Assembly: GCF_050947875.1 (NCBI RefSeq)
Contig: NW_027460291.1
Coordinates: forward strand, 30,503,589-30,567,588
Source: Dermacentor variabilis
Lineage: Eukaryota > Arthropoda > Arachnida > Ixodida > Ixodidae
Length of the DNA: 64,000 nt
Direction of reading: 5' to 3'
The notes beneath the pieces are model-generated. The model was not told where the DNA came from and did no database searches. It saw only the letters and a program-made list of their open reading frames with translations. Of the stretch, positions 33,632-45,139 are shown piece after piece (the first letter of the stretch is position 1; each line of letters begins with the position of its first letter). The position numbers and the translations under genes were made by a program.

Positions 33632-34642
33632 TGATGACCCCGCCAGGACGTGGTACGAGAACCGAGAAGCCACCTTAACGACCTGGGACCTGCTCCGAAG
33701 CGGCTTCCTGCAGACATTCACAAGCGTCGTTCGCCGAGAACGAGCCCAAGCGCTATTAGAAACCCGGTTGCAGCTGCCTAATGAGACAACTGCGGTCTTC
33801 ACGGAGGAAATGAGTCGACTATTCCGCCACGCCGACCAGTAAATGTGTAAAGAGAAGAAATTCCGCCTACTCATGCGTGCTGCGAAGGAGGAGCTTTTTG
33901 CCGGAATGGTACGAAGACCATCGACGATTTTCTTCGCGAGGCCACCAGCATCGAAAAGACACTTAAGATGCCGAACCGGCAATTCCATCGCCGCACGAAC
34001 TCTACAAATTACGCCGCAGTTCAATCACAGGCCACCGACGATCTACGTAAGACTGTAAGAGCGGTCGTTCGGGAGGAGCTGCAGAAGTTCTACCCAAGGT
34101 AGCATTCTCAATTGGATTCATTCGCCGAAATCTTCAAAGAGGAGGTTCAGCGATCGCTAGGAGCACCTGAGCTGCAACCACAATCACCGCAACCTAAGCC
34201 AGAAGTAATGACGTACGCCGCCGTAGCCCGCCGTCAAGGTCCCCGTCCGCGACCACACCAAGGCTCCGTAACGCCGCCATTCCGTCGTCCACCGCCGCCG
34301 CCGCCAGCACGCCCGCCCGTCGCCCAGCGCAGCTACGCGACGAAGACGGACATTTGGCAAGCACCCGACCACCGCCCGCCCTGCTATCACTGCGGAGAAG
34401 CCGGCCATGTGTACCGCCGATGCCCATACCGCGACTGGGGACTGAGAGGGTTCGCCGTCAATGCGCCGCGTCCACAGCTTGGAGAACGCCCGTGTGACAT
34501 CGCCGACTACCTCACCGCTACTCAGTGCAGCCCTCGGCGACCGTCTCGTTCGCCATCACCAGGCCGCTACCTGTACCCGCAGCGCCGACCATACACTGGC
34601 CCAGCCCGGGGCCGCTCTAGGAGCCCACCTCCGGAAAACTGA
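33632..34642 (+). pseudogene. Gypsy gag: capsid-like domain and CCHC knuckle
   Basis: First part (33632-34083, with stops and frameshifts): WYENREATLTTWDLLRSGFL, RERAQALLETRLQLPNET, FTEEMSRLFRHAD, then KKFRLLMRAAKEELFAGM, the conserved retrotransposon gag domain. Second part (34112-34642, 176 codons open): Pro/Arg-rich, with CYHCGEAGHVYRRC at about residues 91-104, an intact CCHC zinc knuckle that would bind element RNA, and an SR-rich tail (RSPSPGRYLYPQRRP). Confidence 0.85.
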
Positions 34643-34654
34643 AAGCAGCAACTG

Positions 34655-35299
34655 ATGGAGGTGCGGTTGCTGTTCGTCGAACTGACGAAGATCCTCCGCC
34701 GCCAACGAAGACGACGAACTTCCCCGCCGTCCCGAGGAAGTATGGAAGCAAAGAATACGCTGACGAAAGACGACCAGACGATGACAGATACCAGCCACAG
34801 CTCAACGCTACGCAGCCATGATCCGGCACCGAGACCTAACTGTAGCGCAAGACAGAGAACCACCGACCTCGACGTGCTTCTCGACGGCCACGCAGTTACC
34901 GACTTAGTGGATACAATGGCTGATTACTCCGTAATGAGCGGACACATCGCCGCGCAGTTGAAGAAATATAAGACTGCATGGGAAGGTCCTCAAATTCGGA
35001 CTTCTGCAGAACACCTCATTTCGCCGACTGGAATCTGCACGGCAAGAATTACCGTTCATAACCGAACTTACCCTGCTAGCTTCGTTATCCTCCAACAGTA
35101 TTCACGAGACGTCATTCTCGGCATGGACTTCCTGAACCAACATGGCGCAATCATCGACATGAAGTCGAAATCGATAACGCTGTCGGAAGATCAAGCGATA
35201 CCGCCGGAGAGCTCTCGTAGTCACCACGCCTTGAGTGTGCTCGGAGATCAAGTGAGCATCCCGCTGCGCACAAGCATTATTATTTCCGTCGGCATCTAA
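34655..35299 (+). pseudogene. Gypsy aspartic protease
   Basis: 214-codon open frame. The protease core starts LDVLLDGHAVTDLVDTMADYSVMS; the catalytic triad is normally D-T-G-A, and here Gly is replaced by Met (D-T-M-A), which should inactivate it. The second half has RTYPASFVILQQYSRDVILGMDFLNQHGAIIDM, the standard I-L-G-x-D-F-L block. The first 70 residues are Arg-rich linker. It follows gag by 12 bases in another frame. Confidence 0.85.
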
Positions 35300-35318
35300 A
35301 CACCTGCTGACATAGAAA

Positions 35319-36357
35319 ATGTCATCTAGGGTGACTAACGTCTACTGCTCGACCGTCAAATTTACCTCACAAGAGGGATCACTCGAATGCACGGAGAAAA
35401 AAATGAAAGTGTTGCTGACAAACTTCAGCCAGGAGTTCAAGCACATCAACAAGGGCACGACGATCGCCTACATCGAGGAAATTGTGGAAACCAGCAATGC
35501 GTTGGTCCTCTCGGATTCTGCCGCATCTACATCGACGGTCATAGTTCCCGAACCAGACTTCGACATCAATCCAAGTCTCCCCATTTGCAAGCAACAGCTC
35601 ACAACTCTTTTCCGACAATACAAAGAGGGTTTTTCAACATCATCGAGGATTCGACCAACATCAGTCGCAGAGCATCACATAATAACCGAAGAGTGCGCTC
35701 GACCACTCCGCGAGAGCTCTTACCGAGTTTCGACGCGAGAACGTGAAGCTGTAAGGCACCAATTCGATAAAATGCTGCGCGATGACATCATCCAGCCGTC
35801 GAAAAGCCCGTGGGCATCTCCTGTAGTCTTGGTGAAGAAAAAGGACGGAACCTTACGTTTCAGCATCGACTATCGTCGTCTGAATAAGATCCCGAAGAAG
35901 GACGTATACCCCCTCCCACCGATAGACGACGCTTTGGATCAGCTCTTCAACGCTAAATACTTCTCCTCGATGGACCTCAAGTCTGGCTATTGGCAAATAG
36001 AAGTCGACGAAAGAGATCGCGAAACGACCGCCTTCGTCGCGCCAGACGGCCTCTACGTGTTGGAGGTTATGCGATTTGGACTGCGCTCGGCGTCTGCAAC
36101 GCTCCAGCGGGTTATGGACGGTTTTAGCAGGACTGAAGCGGCAAACCTGTCTCCTTTACTTGGATGAAGTCGTCGTCTTCGTCGGAAACATCGACGATCA
36201 CCTCAGGCGGCTTGCGACAGTACTGGAGGCCATCAAGTCATCAGGGCTCACTCTTAAGCCGGAAAAGTGCCGCTTCGCTTACGATGAGCTTCTGTTCCTA
36301 AGCCACGTAATCAGCAAATATGGTGTCCGGCCCGATCCGCAAAAGACAGCTACCACG
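35319..36357 (+). pseudogene. Gypsy reverse transcriptase
   Basis: A 282-codon open frame to 36167: spacer, EHHIITEECARPLRESSYRVS, REREAVRHQFDKMLRDDIIQPSKSPWASPVVLVKKKDGTLRFSIDYRRLN (fingers), YFSSMDLKSGYWQIEVDE, FGLRSASATLQRVMDGF. A frameshift near 36120 leads to LYLDEVVVF (36155-36180; catalytic Y-L-D-D changed to Y-L-D-E) and LKPEKCRFAYDELLFLSHVISKYGV. It ends at 36357. F-G-L-x-x-A-P-A is altered (SASA). Stops and the YLDE change make it inactive. Confidence 0.9.
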
Positions 36358-36359
36358 TG

Positions 36360-36625
36360 AGAATCTCATTCCTTCGCAATGCATGTTGGGTGTTCGTAGT
36401 ACACATCATCTGTAAGTGCCATAACCTTATTAAATATAAATTTCAAGTACTTGCTACTGCTTTCAGGCCCTTTCACAGTCACGTCACATCTATCTCTCGT
36501 AATTCATCGGTGCGCTGCCAGCTAATTATTACCGGCCTGGCATTCTGTGGCTATACTTGGCCCTTGCACCACAAAACTTCGCAATCATCATCAAGCGAAA
36601 GCTCATCAGGCCGTATAAACTGCTT
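36360..36625 (+). repeat. Probable LINE 3' tail
   Basis: AT-rich sequence that ends cttgcaccacaaaacttcg followed by a short (ATC)n tail near 36586-36597, the form of 3' ends of I-like tick LINEs. No coding sequence. The link to the ORF2 fragment at 33453-33631 is possible but unproven. Confidence 0.35.
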
Positions 36626-39440
36626 TAAAAGACGTTGCTCAGAGGACAAGTGGAGCCGAAACGGCTGACTTGGTACATCCAACGAGGTACAGCATGCCAG
36701 GGGACTTTATCTATAGAATGCTGCTTAAACCCGTTTCTGCATTAGGCGATGCCGTAAACACATGAATGACAAAGAAACCAAACAATAGCATCCGCAACCA
36801 TCTGTCCTTAGCAAGCAAAGTGCCTGCGCGTACACGCAAAATGCTATACACGCAATCGCGATATTTGCAGATAGTCACTCTCGCCAAATATCCATTTGCC
36901 GCGAAAGCGGTTTTGTGGCCGGTCATCTAGTGGCAGCCAGCGTCAACACGTACCAGAACCGCTCAAACCTGAGACACGGCGCTCACGCGAGCAGTTTATT
37001 TAATCTTTTATTAGTTTCATTATTTGATTATATCGTTGTTCAGGGCCCCGATTCTGACCCAATGCACGCTAAACGAATCGACATACATTGCAACAGCCTG
37101 GCGTAGGAACTTAATTGAAATCTTGTGATTTGGTGGGTACACACTCGGAAAGCGTCAGCACGAAGAAACTACGTCTACGACTTCACGTGCACAGCATCCG
37201 TATACGACACAATACTGTGGTTCATTCGCGACGGAGAGCGAGCCACCACGCCTCTCATGCACGAAGTTCTCAACAATGCCCATCGCAGCGCAGATCGAAC
37301 ATTGTTCGCCCTGTTGGACCGCTTGTAGTTATGTTATTTCTATGTGCTTTTGAACACCTTCTGTCACAAAAGTACGCATAATCAAAGCGTACGCCGCGTA
37401 TCACCCAAGCCAGGAAAAGGGTACTTCGGCCCCGCGGCAGCTTCGACATAGAGAGAGAGCACGTATGACCCAGACAATCGACGCGATGAACGGGGACTGG
37501 AAGCTTCGACAATATGGACCTTTTCATCGGGCGAGGAGGAACGGGCGCCTTTCCTCCTCTCTGGATTGTGTGATCCGGCGCGGCGCTGCTCGAAAGTATG
37601 GCTGTCGCGTGCCGTGGTACGATTTCGAGATGTTTTAGCCCGCACTTTGCGACGTCTACGCAATGTCCGTTCATATGAGGTCATCAGAGAAGCTTTTCGG
37701 TGCATCGGTAAATACAGTACGGGGAAATATCTCTTGGGGGCGCGAACATGTGCCACGCATTATGAGCCGCGGTGTGTCTGTGTGTTGTGAACTGTTTTGC
37801 GTATATCGGTTTGAATTCAACGAAGAGAACCGGCGTCTATGCATTGCCAGCATGAAATGGTAAATTTGCTCACTATCTGATCGCGTTGCATAGGGACTAA
37901 AACATAAGAGCGCATGCTCGTGTACGGCCAAACTAAGGCAATCACGAAACATCTAAGCGGCAGGCGCTATCAAATATTTGTGATGCACCGGCATCGTTCT
38001 CATGCATGTCAAGTCTAGTAGGTTTGAAATCACTATATGTCTACGCTAGCCGCCTGCATGAAGCCGATGGCGCTGCTCAACACAGCTATCACTGCGTTTG
38101 TTGAACCAGCATGATACATATATAAGCTATGTGCTGCGGCATTGCCTTTTTGCCCTGTAAAGCCATAATATCCGAGACAGATCGCATAAAAAGATTGCGA
38201 CGGCTATTCTTGAGGGCAAAATTTCCGTAATACGTGTGAGTGCGTTGTAGACAACGGAACGAACACAACCGAAAAAAATCGGTGATCATCCTCTTTCTCA
38301 AAAAGAAATAGAAAACGTGCTGACGCCGCAGTACGACTTCGCATGGTCTGGCTCCACAACGGCCGCATAAAAGTTGATGATGCATGCTTGGACCAAGGGC
38401 TATAAAGAACAAAGATATCTTCAATCCAGCACCTACCACTGCTTAGGACGCTTGCGCACTTCGTAAACGGTCGCTTTGCTGGACAACTATAGTTCACACT
38501 GTAAGGTACTAACCAAAACTATTTTATTCATGGGTGGAAACCTCATCCACCTGACCAAGGAGTCACGCAATGTAATCTGCAGATAACAGTTTTAACGCTT
38601 CGCAAAGTATAACAGCACAGCTCCTATCGTAGCAGGACGGTACCCACGCTGTTACGATCATCGCGTATGTTTCATTGCTCATAAACCGAAGCTTAGAACT
38701 GAAGATAATACTGCAGTAAGGTCACATTAGTGAATGGAACTTTCATAAATACACAACAGATCTCCGAGGCTGAATGAAGGCTCAAACGTGCGCGCATTCA
38801 TCGTGCTGCGTGCTTCGTCCGCCTCAACGGCAGCAGAAAGCCTGGCCATACCAGCTTAAACCACTTCAGTACGTCTCACAGAACCGTTTTCCACGTACAA
38901 GACGCCACGTCACACTAAATAGACCACGCTAGCGTGAGAACAAACACCAGAAAGCAGCGCCGAGCCTACACCTGCCATGAAAAACGGAGCGCTCGCCCAA
39001 GCCAGCATGCCCACTGCTCATAGAGGGCGCCACTGCGTAGCTATATGGTGGCGCCCACGAAAAAACGGGGTATGCACAAAGAAAGAGGAGAGAGAGGGCG
39101 CGCGCCGAATTGCCCACTTGGTGTTCGAGATCGGTGTTCGAGTGCTGTTCGAGATTTTGGGGCTGATGGAGGTGCTTTTTTCGGGCTCTGCGGCGAAGAC
39201 GAAATCATGTTTTTGTGCATGCTTTGAGTTTGCTTCTGTTTTTGATTTGCATATTTTTAGCCTTTAAATATTAATTCTGGAGTTTTCTCTTTTTTGTCTC
39301 TCTTCTATTTGGTGTGTGCGGGTGTGTTTCATGTACATTTGGTATATCTGGATTTGCGGGATAGTCAGAGCGCCCTTTCCCGCCCCGTGCTTGAACACGT
39401 ACAACCGGGTGGGACGTTGAGTTTTCATAGCCTTTAAATA
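36626..39440. other. Unassigned stretch
   Basis: Several open frames of 60-134 codons on both strands, for example 37125-37328 and 37382-37756, none with a motif I can name. The region 39000-39240 is GC- and purine-rich, then T-rich. No tandem or inverted repeats stand out. Confidence 0.4.
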
Positions 39441-39564
39441 GTAGCTTCCATAGAGTTTCTAAATAAATACCCTAGAGGGAAATGTGGCGCTAGTGTCTGC
39501 GGGGGTTCTCATGAGCGTTGCCTCAACCTACATGGGAATAATGGGAAGTACAGGCTTCGGATTG
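39441..39564 (+). repeat. Dispersed repeat, left member of an inverted pair
   Basis: About 125 bp: agcttccatagagtttct, ccctagagggaaatgtggcg, then atgggaataatgggaagtac and aggcttcggattg. Its reverse complement, with about 80-85% identity by eye, is at 40692-40792; a weak third copy is at 13255-13315. Confidence 0.7.
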
Positions 39565-40691
39565 ACTACGATCTTTAGACTAGTGGCGCTTGCTTGCGGC
39601 GCAATAAACAAAGTTATACTCAAATATTATCGCGTAAAATCTCATTTTATTTCTGCATTTTGTTATATAATGTACAACAAGCTACATAAACTTTGTAGGA
39701 CCTTGAGATGGAAGCGTGGTTTACAATGGTATGTCACCAGGACACACCAGGGTATGCATACTTGTGCGATTCTGTTCCCGATTTAACGCCAAAGAATAAT
39801 TATTTATTTTGCAACAGCAACAACAACCGTGCATGTAGTTATACAAAAATACTCATGAAGTATTTATGGAAATAAAAATGTTGTATTGTGAGAAAGTGTT
39901 GTGCCCTTGAGCGGAATGCTACAAGTGTCGTCTGCTACGACGCCTGCTTGCTGCAAATGCGAGACTTTTCTCGCAGACGACTGGCCCTTGCGAACTCTCT
40001 CGCTCTTTCGAAAGGCTGCGTCGGCTGTTACGATTGCTGAACGTCTTCAAATACTTTTAAGCACATCCGCTGCAGTGCTAGCTAGGACGCTAGTGGCCTC
40101 CTACGAGTATGCTTCATTATATTTTATATTGACGTACCGCTTCCGAAGCGGTATGGCGTGGCTTTGCACTTACTCATTATGCAGCAGCAGACTACAGTCA
40201 GGAAACAGCAACCTTTCCTACTACAAGTAAGTCTGTGTTCTCAAAGTCAAAGTCTCAATACGCATTTGAATTAGCACATAAACGAGCAATGCATAATATG
40301 AAGCCCTCTATAAAATTTGATTGTCAAGCCATTAGTAGTCCAACTGTATGCGTCTTGTATCAGTAGTGCCTTCTTTTTCCTATTTTGAAGTTTCATAAAG
40401 CACGTAACGCTACAGTGCCAACCTAACACACTTAACAAACCAAGGCCCAAACGCTCAAAACATGTTCTTTCAACGTTTACGATGCCGTCGCTTTCTCGTC
40501 AGGGCTTCGACGCCACACCGCGACACAAACATCGTCCCAGCCGCTGGCCCAGCGCGGTATCGCCACTTTGAGCAACACAAGTTTGAGCTTTGCGTTGCAC
40601 TGTCCCACTGCAGGTTATAGCAATTGCGCTTGGAGCGAAACCAAAACTGCCAAAAAAATACTTGTAGACTAGTTCACCAGTCAATAGAATG
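39565..40691. other. Spacer between inverted repeats
   Basis: 1.1 kb with no recognised coding sequence. AT-rich at the left; the right end (40480-40690) is more GC-rich. No transposase motif was seen, so there is no evidence that the inverted pair bounds a mobile unit. Confidence 0.35.
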
Positions 40692-40792
40692 CCAATCCGA
40701 AGCCTGTACTTCCCATCATTCCCATGATGGTTGAACGATTGCAGCGCCAGATTTCCTTCTAGGTATACTGCTATGAAACTCTATGGTAGCTT
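40692..40792 (-). repeat. Dispersed repeat, right member of an inverted pair
   Basis: The reverse complement reads agctaccatagagtttcata, cctagaaggaaatctggcgc, atgggaatgatgggaagtac and aggcttcggattgg, matching 39441-39564 block by block and in order. Confidence 0.7.
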
Positions 40793-41050
40793 CGAACTGG
40801 CAAGACTAATAGCTAGTAGTGGTATTACTTTGCGTGCATTGGTAGGAAATTGAGAGCGTGGCCGCGTGGTTGAACAAGTGCGAAAACGTGTCATACCTTA
40901 AGTCACTGCGGCATTGATTGCTTTTCAAACATTGGTGAGAATTACTTTCCGACATTTTAAGGATTTAGATCCTGCGCGTATCGGTTTTTTTGCCAGAAGG
41001 CACGTGCTGTGCATTATTATAGCATTATAGCATTTCCATTAGAAACAGCC

Positions 41051-42085
41051 ATGCAATACCTGGCAAGAAAGCCGGGAAAGCAGGCAGTGCGCGGGGGGTC
41101 CCTCAAGACAGACGAGAGGACGGATGAGAATATAGAGGGAATCGAGTCAATCGGCACACACTGTGATGTCGATGCTAGGCTGGAGGAAATGGAAGCTTTC
41201 CAGGAAGAGCTTGTCAAACCGGTTGAAGAGTTCGAAAATGAGCTAAATATGGAGCGTGATGCACGGAACGCGGTGGAAAAAAGATTTGAAACAGCCGACG
41301 AAAAGCTGAATGGGGCCGCCATTGTGAACGAGAATGGTCGTGACAATGGAGCGAAGTGCCCCGACGTGACAGGAGAGGGACTGCCAGCAAAGTACGTGGA
41401 ACGCGTGCAACGCCCTGAGGGGTTAGCTGGAAAGAGCGGCACCTACCTTGAGGCCGCCACGCGGAAACAGCCGGAGTGCTTGGGTCAACGTTCTTTGTCA
41501 AGTCAGAATCACGCTGAAAAAAAAGGGAAGCAGGGAGAGGTAAGAGAGAGTGCAATGGTGATTATCGCCGGCGACATAAACCTGTATAGGTGCTCAGAAG
41601 CAATTGTGGAGAGGGTCAAAGACGATGAAAGAGTGGCGGTAGGGAAATTTCCGGGGCGGACGCTGGCTTCCGTCATGGAGCGAGCAAAACAAAAGCTCGC
41701 AGAAAATGCCCACGTGTGCAACCTTGTCATAGTAGCAAGTGGGCTAAATGACGTGCTAAACCGGAAAGAGACAGAACTAGCCCAGCGCTTGGCGAAGGTG
41801 GTGGACCGCTTGCGCGAGCATGTGCCCTCTGGTGCAGATCGTGGTGCGCATGGTGCTGGAGGTGCCTGTACGTGACAGTCACATATAAGGAGCTGTAGTG
41901 ACTGCTAATGAGGCGATATGGCAAATGAGCCGATAGAAAGGCTTCGAAGTTGTCGAAGTAAGCAGAGAAGTGAAAAGGTGTGGCGGTTTTCAACGAGGCG
42001 GGATCCACTTCAATTACAGGCTTGCAAGAGAAGTGGACTGGCGACTTGCTGGTAGTGCTATTGCTTTTTTAGGGGGCCCACGGGC
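41051..42085 (+). pseudogene. LINE ORF1: coiled coil plus SGNH-type esterase domain
   Basis: From the ATG at 41051 (MQYLARKPGKQ...): a Glu/Lys-rich heptad region at residues ~35-85 (LEEMEAFQEELVKPVEEFENELNMERD), then a linker. The C-terminal domain opens VIIAGDINLYRCSEAIVERVKDD (block I, G-D-S with Ser changed to Ile), has VASGLNDVLN (block III, G-x-N-D) and, after a frameshift near 41830, GIHFNYRLAREVDWRLAG (block V, normally D-x-x-H). SGNH/esterase ORF1 proteins are known from CR1-type and related LINEs. The nucleophile Ser and the block V Asp are not visible, so the enzyme would be dead. Open for 288 codons counted from an upstream Met at 41009. Confidence 0.75.
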
Positions 42086-42164
42086 TCTCAGGAGGCCAGA
42101 GTAGGTACAATGAAGAAGGTCCCCTAAGGGAACCTCAGTATAGCATCGCCCTTAATAACAGAAA

Positions 42165-42475
42165 AAGGAGCAAAGGAAGAAAGAGAGCTCACCACGCAAT
42201 AGGCTACATAAACATGCAGGGCGGCAGAAGAAAGGAAAAGTGGGCCGAGATTGAGGAGCAGTTAAATAGAGAACAAATAGCGGTATATGTGGTTACAGAA
42301 ACGCACCTTAGAGACTCGGAAGAGCCGTCAGTGATTGTGAATTATGCTTGGGAAGGGTGCCACAGAACAAAGTGTGAAAGAAACGGAGGGGGAGTTGGAA
42401 TGCTCATCCATCATGGAGCCAAATGAAACAGAGTAAATTCAAAATGTCAAGAGCATCCTCAGTTATCAGGTACAA
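42165..42475 (+). pseudogene. LINE ORF2 endonuclease, N-terminal fragment
   Basis: Reads INMQGGRRKEKWAEIEEQL, YVVTETHLRDSEEPSV (T-E-T-H-L is the catalytic Glu block), YAWEGCHRTKCERNGGGVGMLIH. After a stop, NSKCQEHPQLSGT. It breaks off near 42475. This is the start of an APE-type endonuclease. Confidence 0.8.
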
Positions 42476-42900
42476 TGAGTGGTGGCGCCACCCACTGCCC
42501 CGTTCCAAAGGGGAAGCTCATAACATCCATCCGTTCATCCACTCAGTCATCAACACACGGCGAGCATAGCGACAGGGGAGAGCGACAGCCCGAGCGTGCG
42601 CCAACGGATCAGTCACCACCCTCCTCGAACACGTTTTTGCGGCCGCGGCCGAAAACGCGACAAATGTCTAGAAGATTCCCAGGCTTTGCTCATGCTATCG
42701 GAGCACGACTCCGTCAGAAACTCCAAGAAACGTCGGCGGAGGCGATGAAAGCGGCGTGCTGGAATCGGAGTGTTCAGAACGCGCCGGTGAAGAGATGCGA
42801 CTCGTAGATCGACCGTATGCATAGGAAGGGGATTCCCCGACAAGCTAGCGTACAAGTTCCTCGGGCGTCCGCATTTCTAGAAGAAGTCCCTTCTTCGAGA
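42476..42900. other. Unassigned segment between two LINE fragments
   Basis: 110-codon open frame (42475-42807) rich in Ser, Arg and Pro. No domain recognised. It could be ORF1 remnant of another element. Confidence 0.35.
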
Positions 42901-43425
42901 TTTGCCTCAAGTTACGAGCAGGACATCTGGACAAGTGTATAACAGCTGTGTCTCACTAGTACTCACGTATGGAACAGGAACCTGGAGGCTTGCGAAAAGG
43001 GTTCTACTTAAACTGAGGACGGCGCAACGAGCTATGGAAAGAAGAATGATGCGTGTAACGTTAACGGATAAGAAAAGAGCAGATTGGGTGAGGGAACAAA
43101 CGCGAGTTAATGATATCTTAGTTGAAATCAAGAAAAATAAATGGGGCATGGGCAGGACATGTAAGGAGGAGGGAAGATAACCGATGGTCATTAAGGGTTA
43201 CGGACTGGATTCCAAAGGAAGGGAAGCGTAGCAGGAGGCGGCAGAAAGTTAGGTATGCTGATGAGATTAAGAAGTTTGCAGGGACAACATGGCCACAATT
43301 AGTACATGACCGGCGTAGTTGGAGAAGTATGGGAGAGATCTTTGCCCTGCACTGGGCGTAACCAGGCTGCTGCTGCTACTGATGATGATGATGACGACGA
43401 CGACGACAACGCGGAGGACTTCTGA
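42900..43425 (+). pseudogene. RTE/BovB-like LINE 3' end with trinucleotide tail
   Basis: C-terminus of an RTE polyprotein: SLVLTYGTGTWRLAKRVLLKLRTAQRAMERRMMRV, WVREQTRVNDILVEIKKNKW, after a one-frame change DNRWSLRVTDWIPKEGKRS, and KKFAGTTWPQLVHDRRSWRSMGEIFALHW. The stop at 43359 is followed by a (CTG)n then (GAT/GAC)n tail (43370-43410). 5'-truncated. The minus-strand remnant at 22105-22690 is a homologue. Confidence 0.85.
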
Positions 43426-44740
43426 CTCAAGACCAGCGCGAGCGAATACGAGGGGATACTTGTTAACCCTATTTCGTCTGTACTGTATGTGTCAAAGTCT
43501 TAGTGCTTGTCGTTAATTATTTCTCATAGTTTTGTTCGCACCCATTTCAATTACATTCTGGTGTGCCTAGCCGAAGTGTGCATCTGCGCATGTAACCGTC
43601 TTAATTGAAGAATATATTTTGTTGAGTTTTTGTACCTCTGGGCTTTGACTCAGCCTATGAACCACAACCGGCCTTCGTTGGCGCACCAGAGGGCCCCTTA
43701 TTAATTGTCGGTGCTTTCGTGGCGTTACTTTCGGAAACTGATAAGGCGGCTTTGGAACTTGGCCTGGCGTTGGCGCCTTGTGCACTAGATGTGTGACACC
43801 TTCTGTGAAAATATTTTTGAAAGACATTGCACTCATTCCAGTGCGTTCTCAGTTTTGAAGAAAGGAATTTGCATGGCCCATTGAAGAGAATTTTAGAAAT
43901 GGTTTGTAGAAGATTGCACAATTTTGCCCTTTCTTGTGTAGTAGTGAAATACACGGCCATCAATTGCACGAGATGTCAAAATTTTGACTGGCCAACACTC
44001 GAAATTTCACTGTACAACTTTGGTGAATATTTGCTTTAAGAGACATATTCATATTGTCGAATTTAAGCCGCTGCTTTCTAAAATCACGTTCATTAATTCG
44101 ATCGTATTTTAAACTATTAGACTTTCAAACGGTTGTGCAAGTCTGTAGCCACGTGATATCTTGCTGACTTCGGGGGCCTGCATTCTCAGCCTGAAAAAAT
44201 AAAGCACGCAAATATTAACGGGGTGAAAACATCCCATTTAGACCGGCTTGTCACCCGTTCGCCGTCGGCGTGAAGTCATCGACACGGTATACAAGCCGGT
44301 TGGTCGTTCTGTACTCAAGCGAACACAGCGAAAGAGTCAGAGCCGTGAGTAAGACAGAAAAAATATTTATCGATTGACAATGACACCAAGAATAAAAGAA
44401 ACACGAAAAACACAAGAATACTAAAACATGCAGTTAATCTAGATCAATGATGAAAACAAAAGGAATACAACGAACAGTTGTTAACACTAAATATAGAAAT
44501 TAACGCTACACAAAACACACTTAACGGTGATCAAATAAACAGAGTTCAAAAGAAAAGAAATGATGGCATACGCATGGCGGGGCAGCTGCAGCAAGTCCAT
44601 AAAGCGTGGCGTAGACGGCGGAGCTTCCCCGAAGAACGCTGGCAAGCCGATCTCATTGCGGTGGATGCGATTGCTGGGCTGGGTTTCCCCGGTGTCTAGG
44701 TCTGATGTCTTCCCTCGAGCAGGTTGAGCTAACTTGAGGG
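43426..44740. other. Unassigned stretch
   Basis: No recognised genes. Open frames at 43567-43969 on the minus strand lack motifs. From about 44200 onward the text has the feel of an LTR or dispersed repeat (gcacccgttcgccgtcggcg ...), but I cannot find its partner or ends. Confidence 0.35.
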
Positions 44741-44749
44741 GAACTTCTT

Positions 44750-44823
44750 GAACATCTTGAAGGGGCAGCGCAAAAAAGTTGGAGTTGGTTGGTTTTTTTT
44801 GGCGCTGCCCCTTCAAGATGTTC
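44750..44823. repeat. Perfect 22 bp hairpin with A/T-extended stem
   Basis: The arm at 44750-44771 (gaacatcttgaagggg ... gcgc) is exactly inverted at 44802-44823. The bases just inside are a run of six A and a run of eight T, which extend the stem to about 28 bp with one bulged base. The loop is about 16 bases, G/T-rich. Confidence 0.95.
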
Positions 44824-45139
44824 AACCAGTACCAACTCGCCCAAATATCGATCCTTCTTGAGGGGAACTACCGTGAGCTTCGTTGCAGACGTTTGTTTGT
44901 TCTCTCTTACGTCAACTAGTAACTCGCAGTTAAAACGCCGCTAGGCGGCCCAGGCGATACTGGACGGCACTGGCTCCTTGACGCTTTTCAGCAGATTGTA
45001 GGCTCAGATTCTAGACTGCTTAGCTCAGTCTAAAACCTGCGTTATTCTCCTTTTGCTAGTTCCCTGTGTTGGGGAACGGCAGATATTGGTGACGATCTAA
45101 TCAAGTTCACCCATTCGAATACCGGCTTCTCCCAAGGCC

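Larger units (their letters stand above)
33632..36357 (+). mobile_element. Ty3/Gypsy element, second copy, truncated at both ends
   Basis: Contains gag (33632-34642), protease (34655-35299) and reverse transcriptase (35319-36357) in order on the + strand. No LTR, RNase H or integrase is found. Its left end abuts an endonuclease fragment of an I-like LINE and its right end abuts what looks like a LINE 3' tail. No target duplication is visible, so deletion or rearrangement has occurred. It belongs to a different Gypsy lineage from the 1399-5851 element: its gag has the classic retrotransposon-gag domain and a CCHC knuckle. Confidence 0.85.
41000..42475 (+). mobile_element. LINE with coiled-coil/esterase ORF1, 3'-truncated
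   Basis: Contains ORF1 (41051-42085) and the start of ORF2 (42165-42475), then stops abruptly. The two are about 80 bp apart. 3' truncation is unusual for LINE insertions, so a later deletion or junction with the following sequence is likely. A different LINE's 3' end follows at 42900. Confidence 0.75.
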
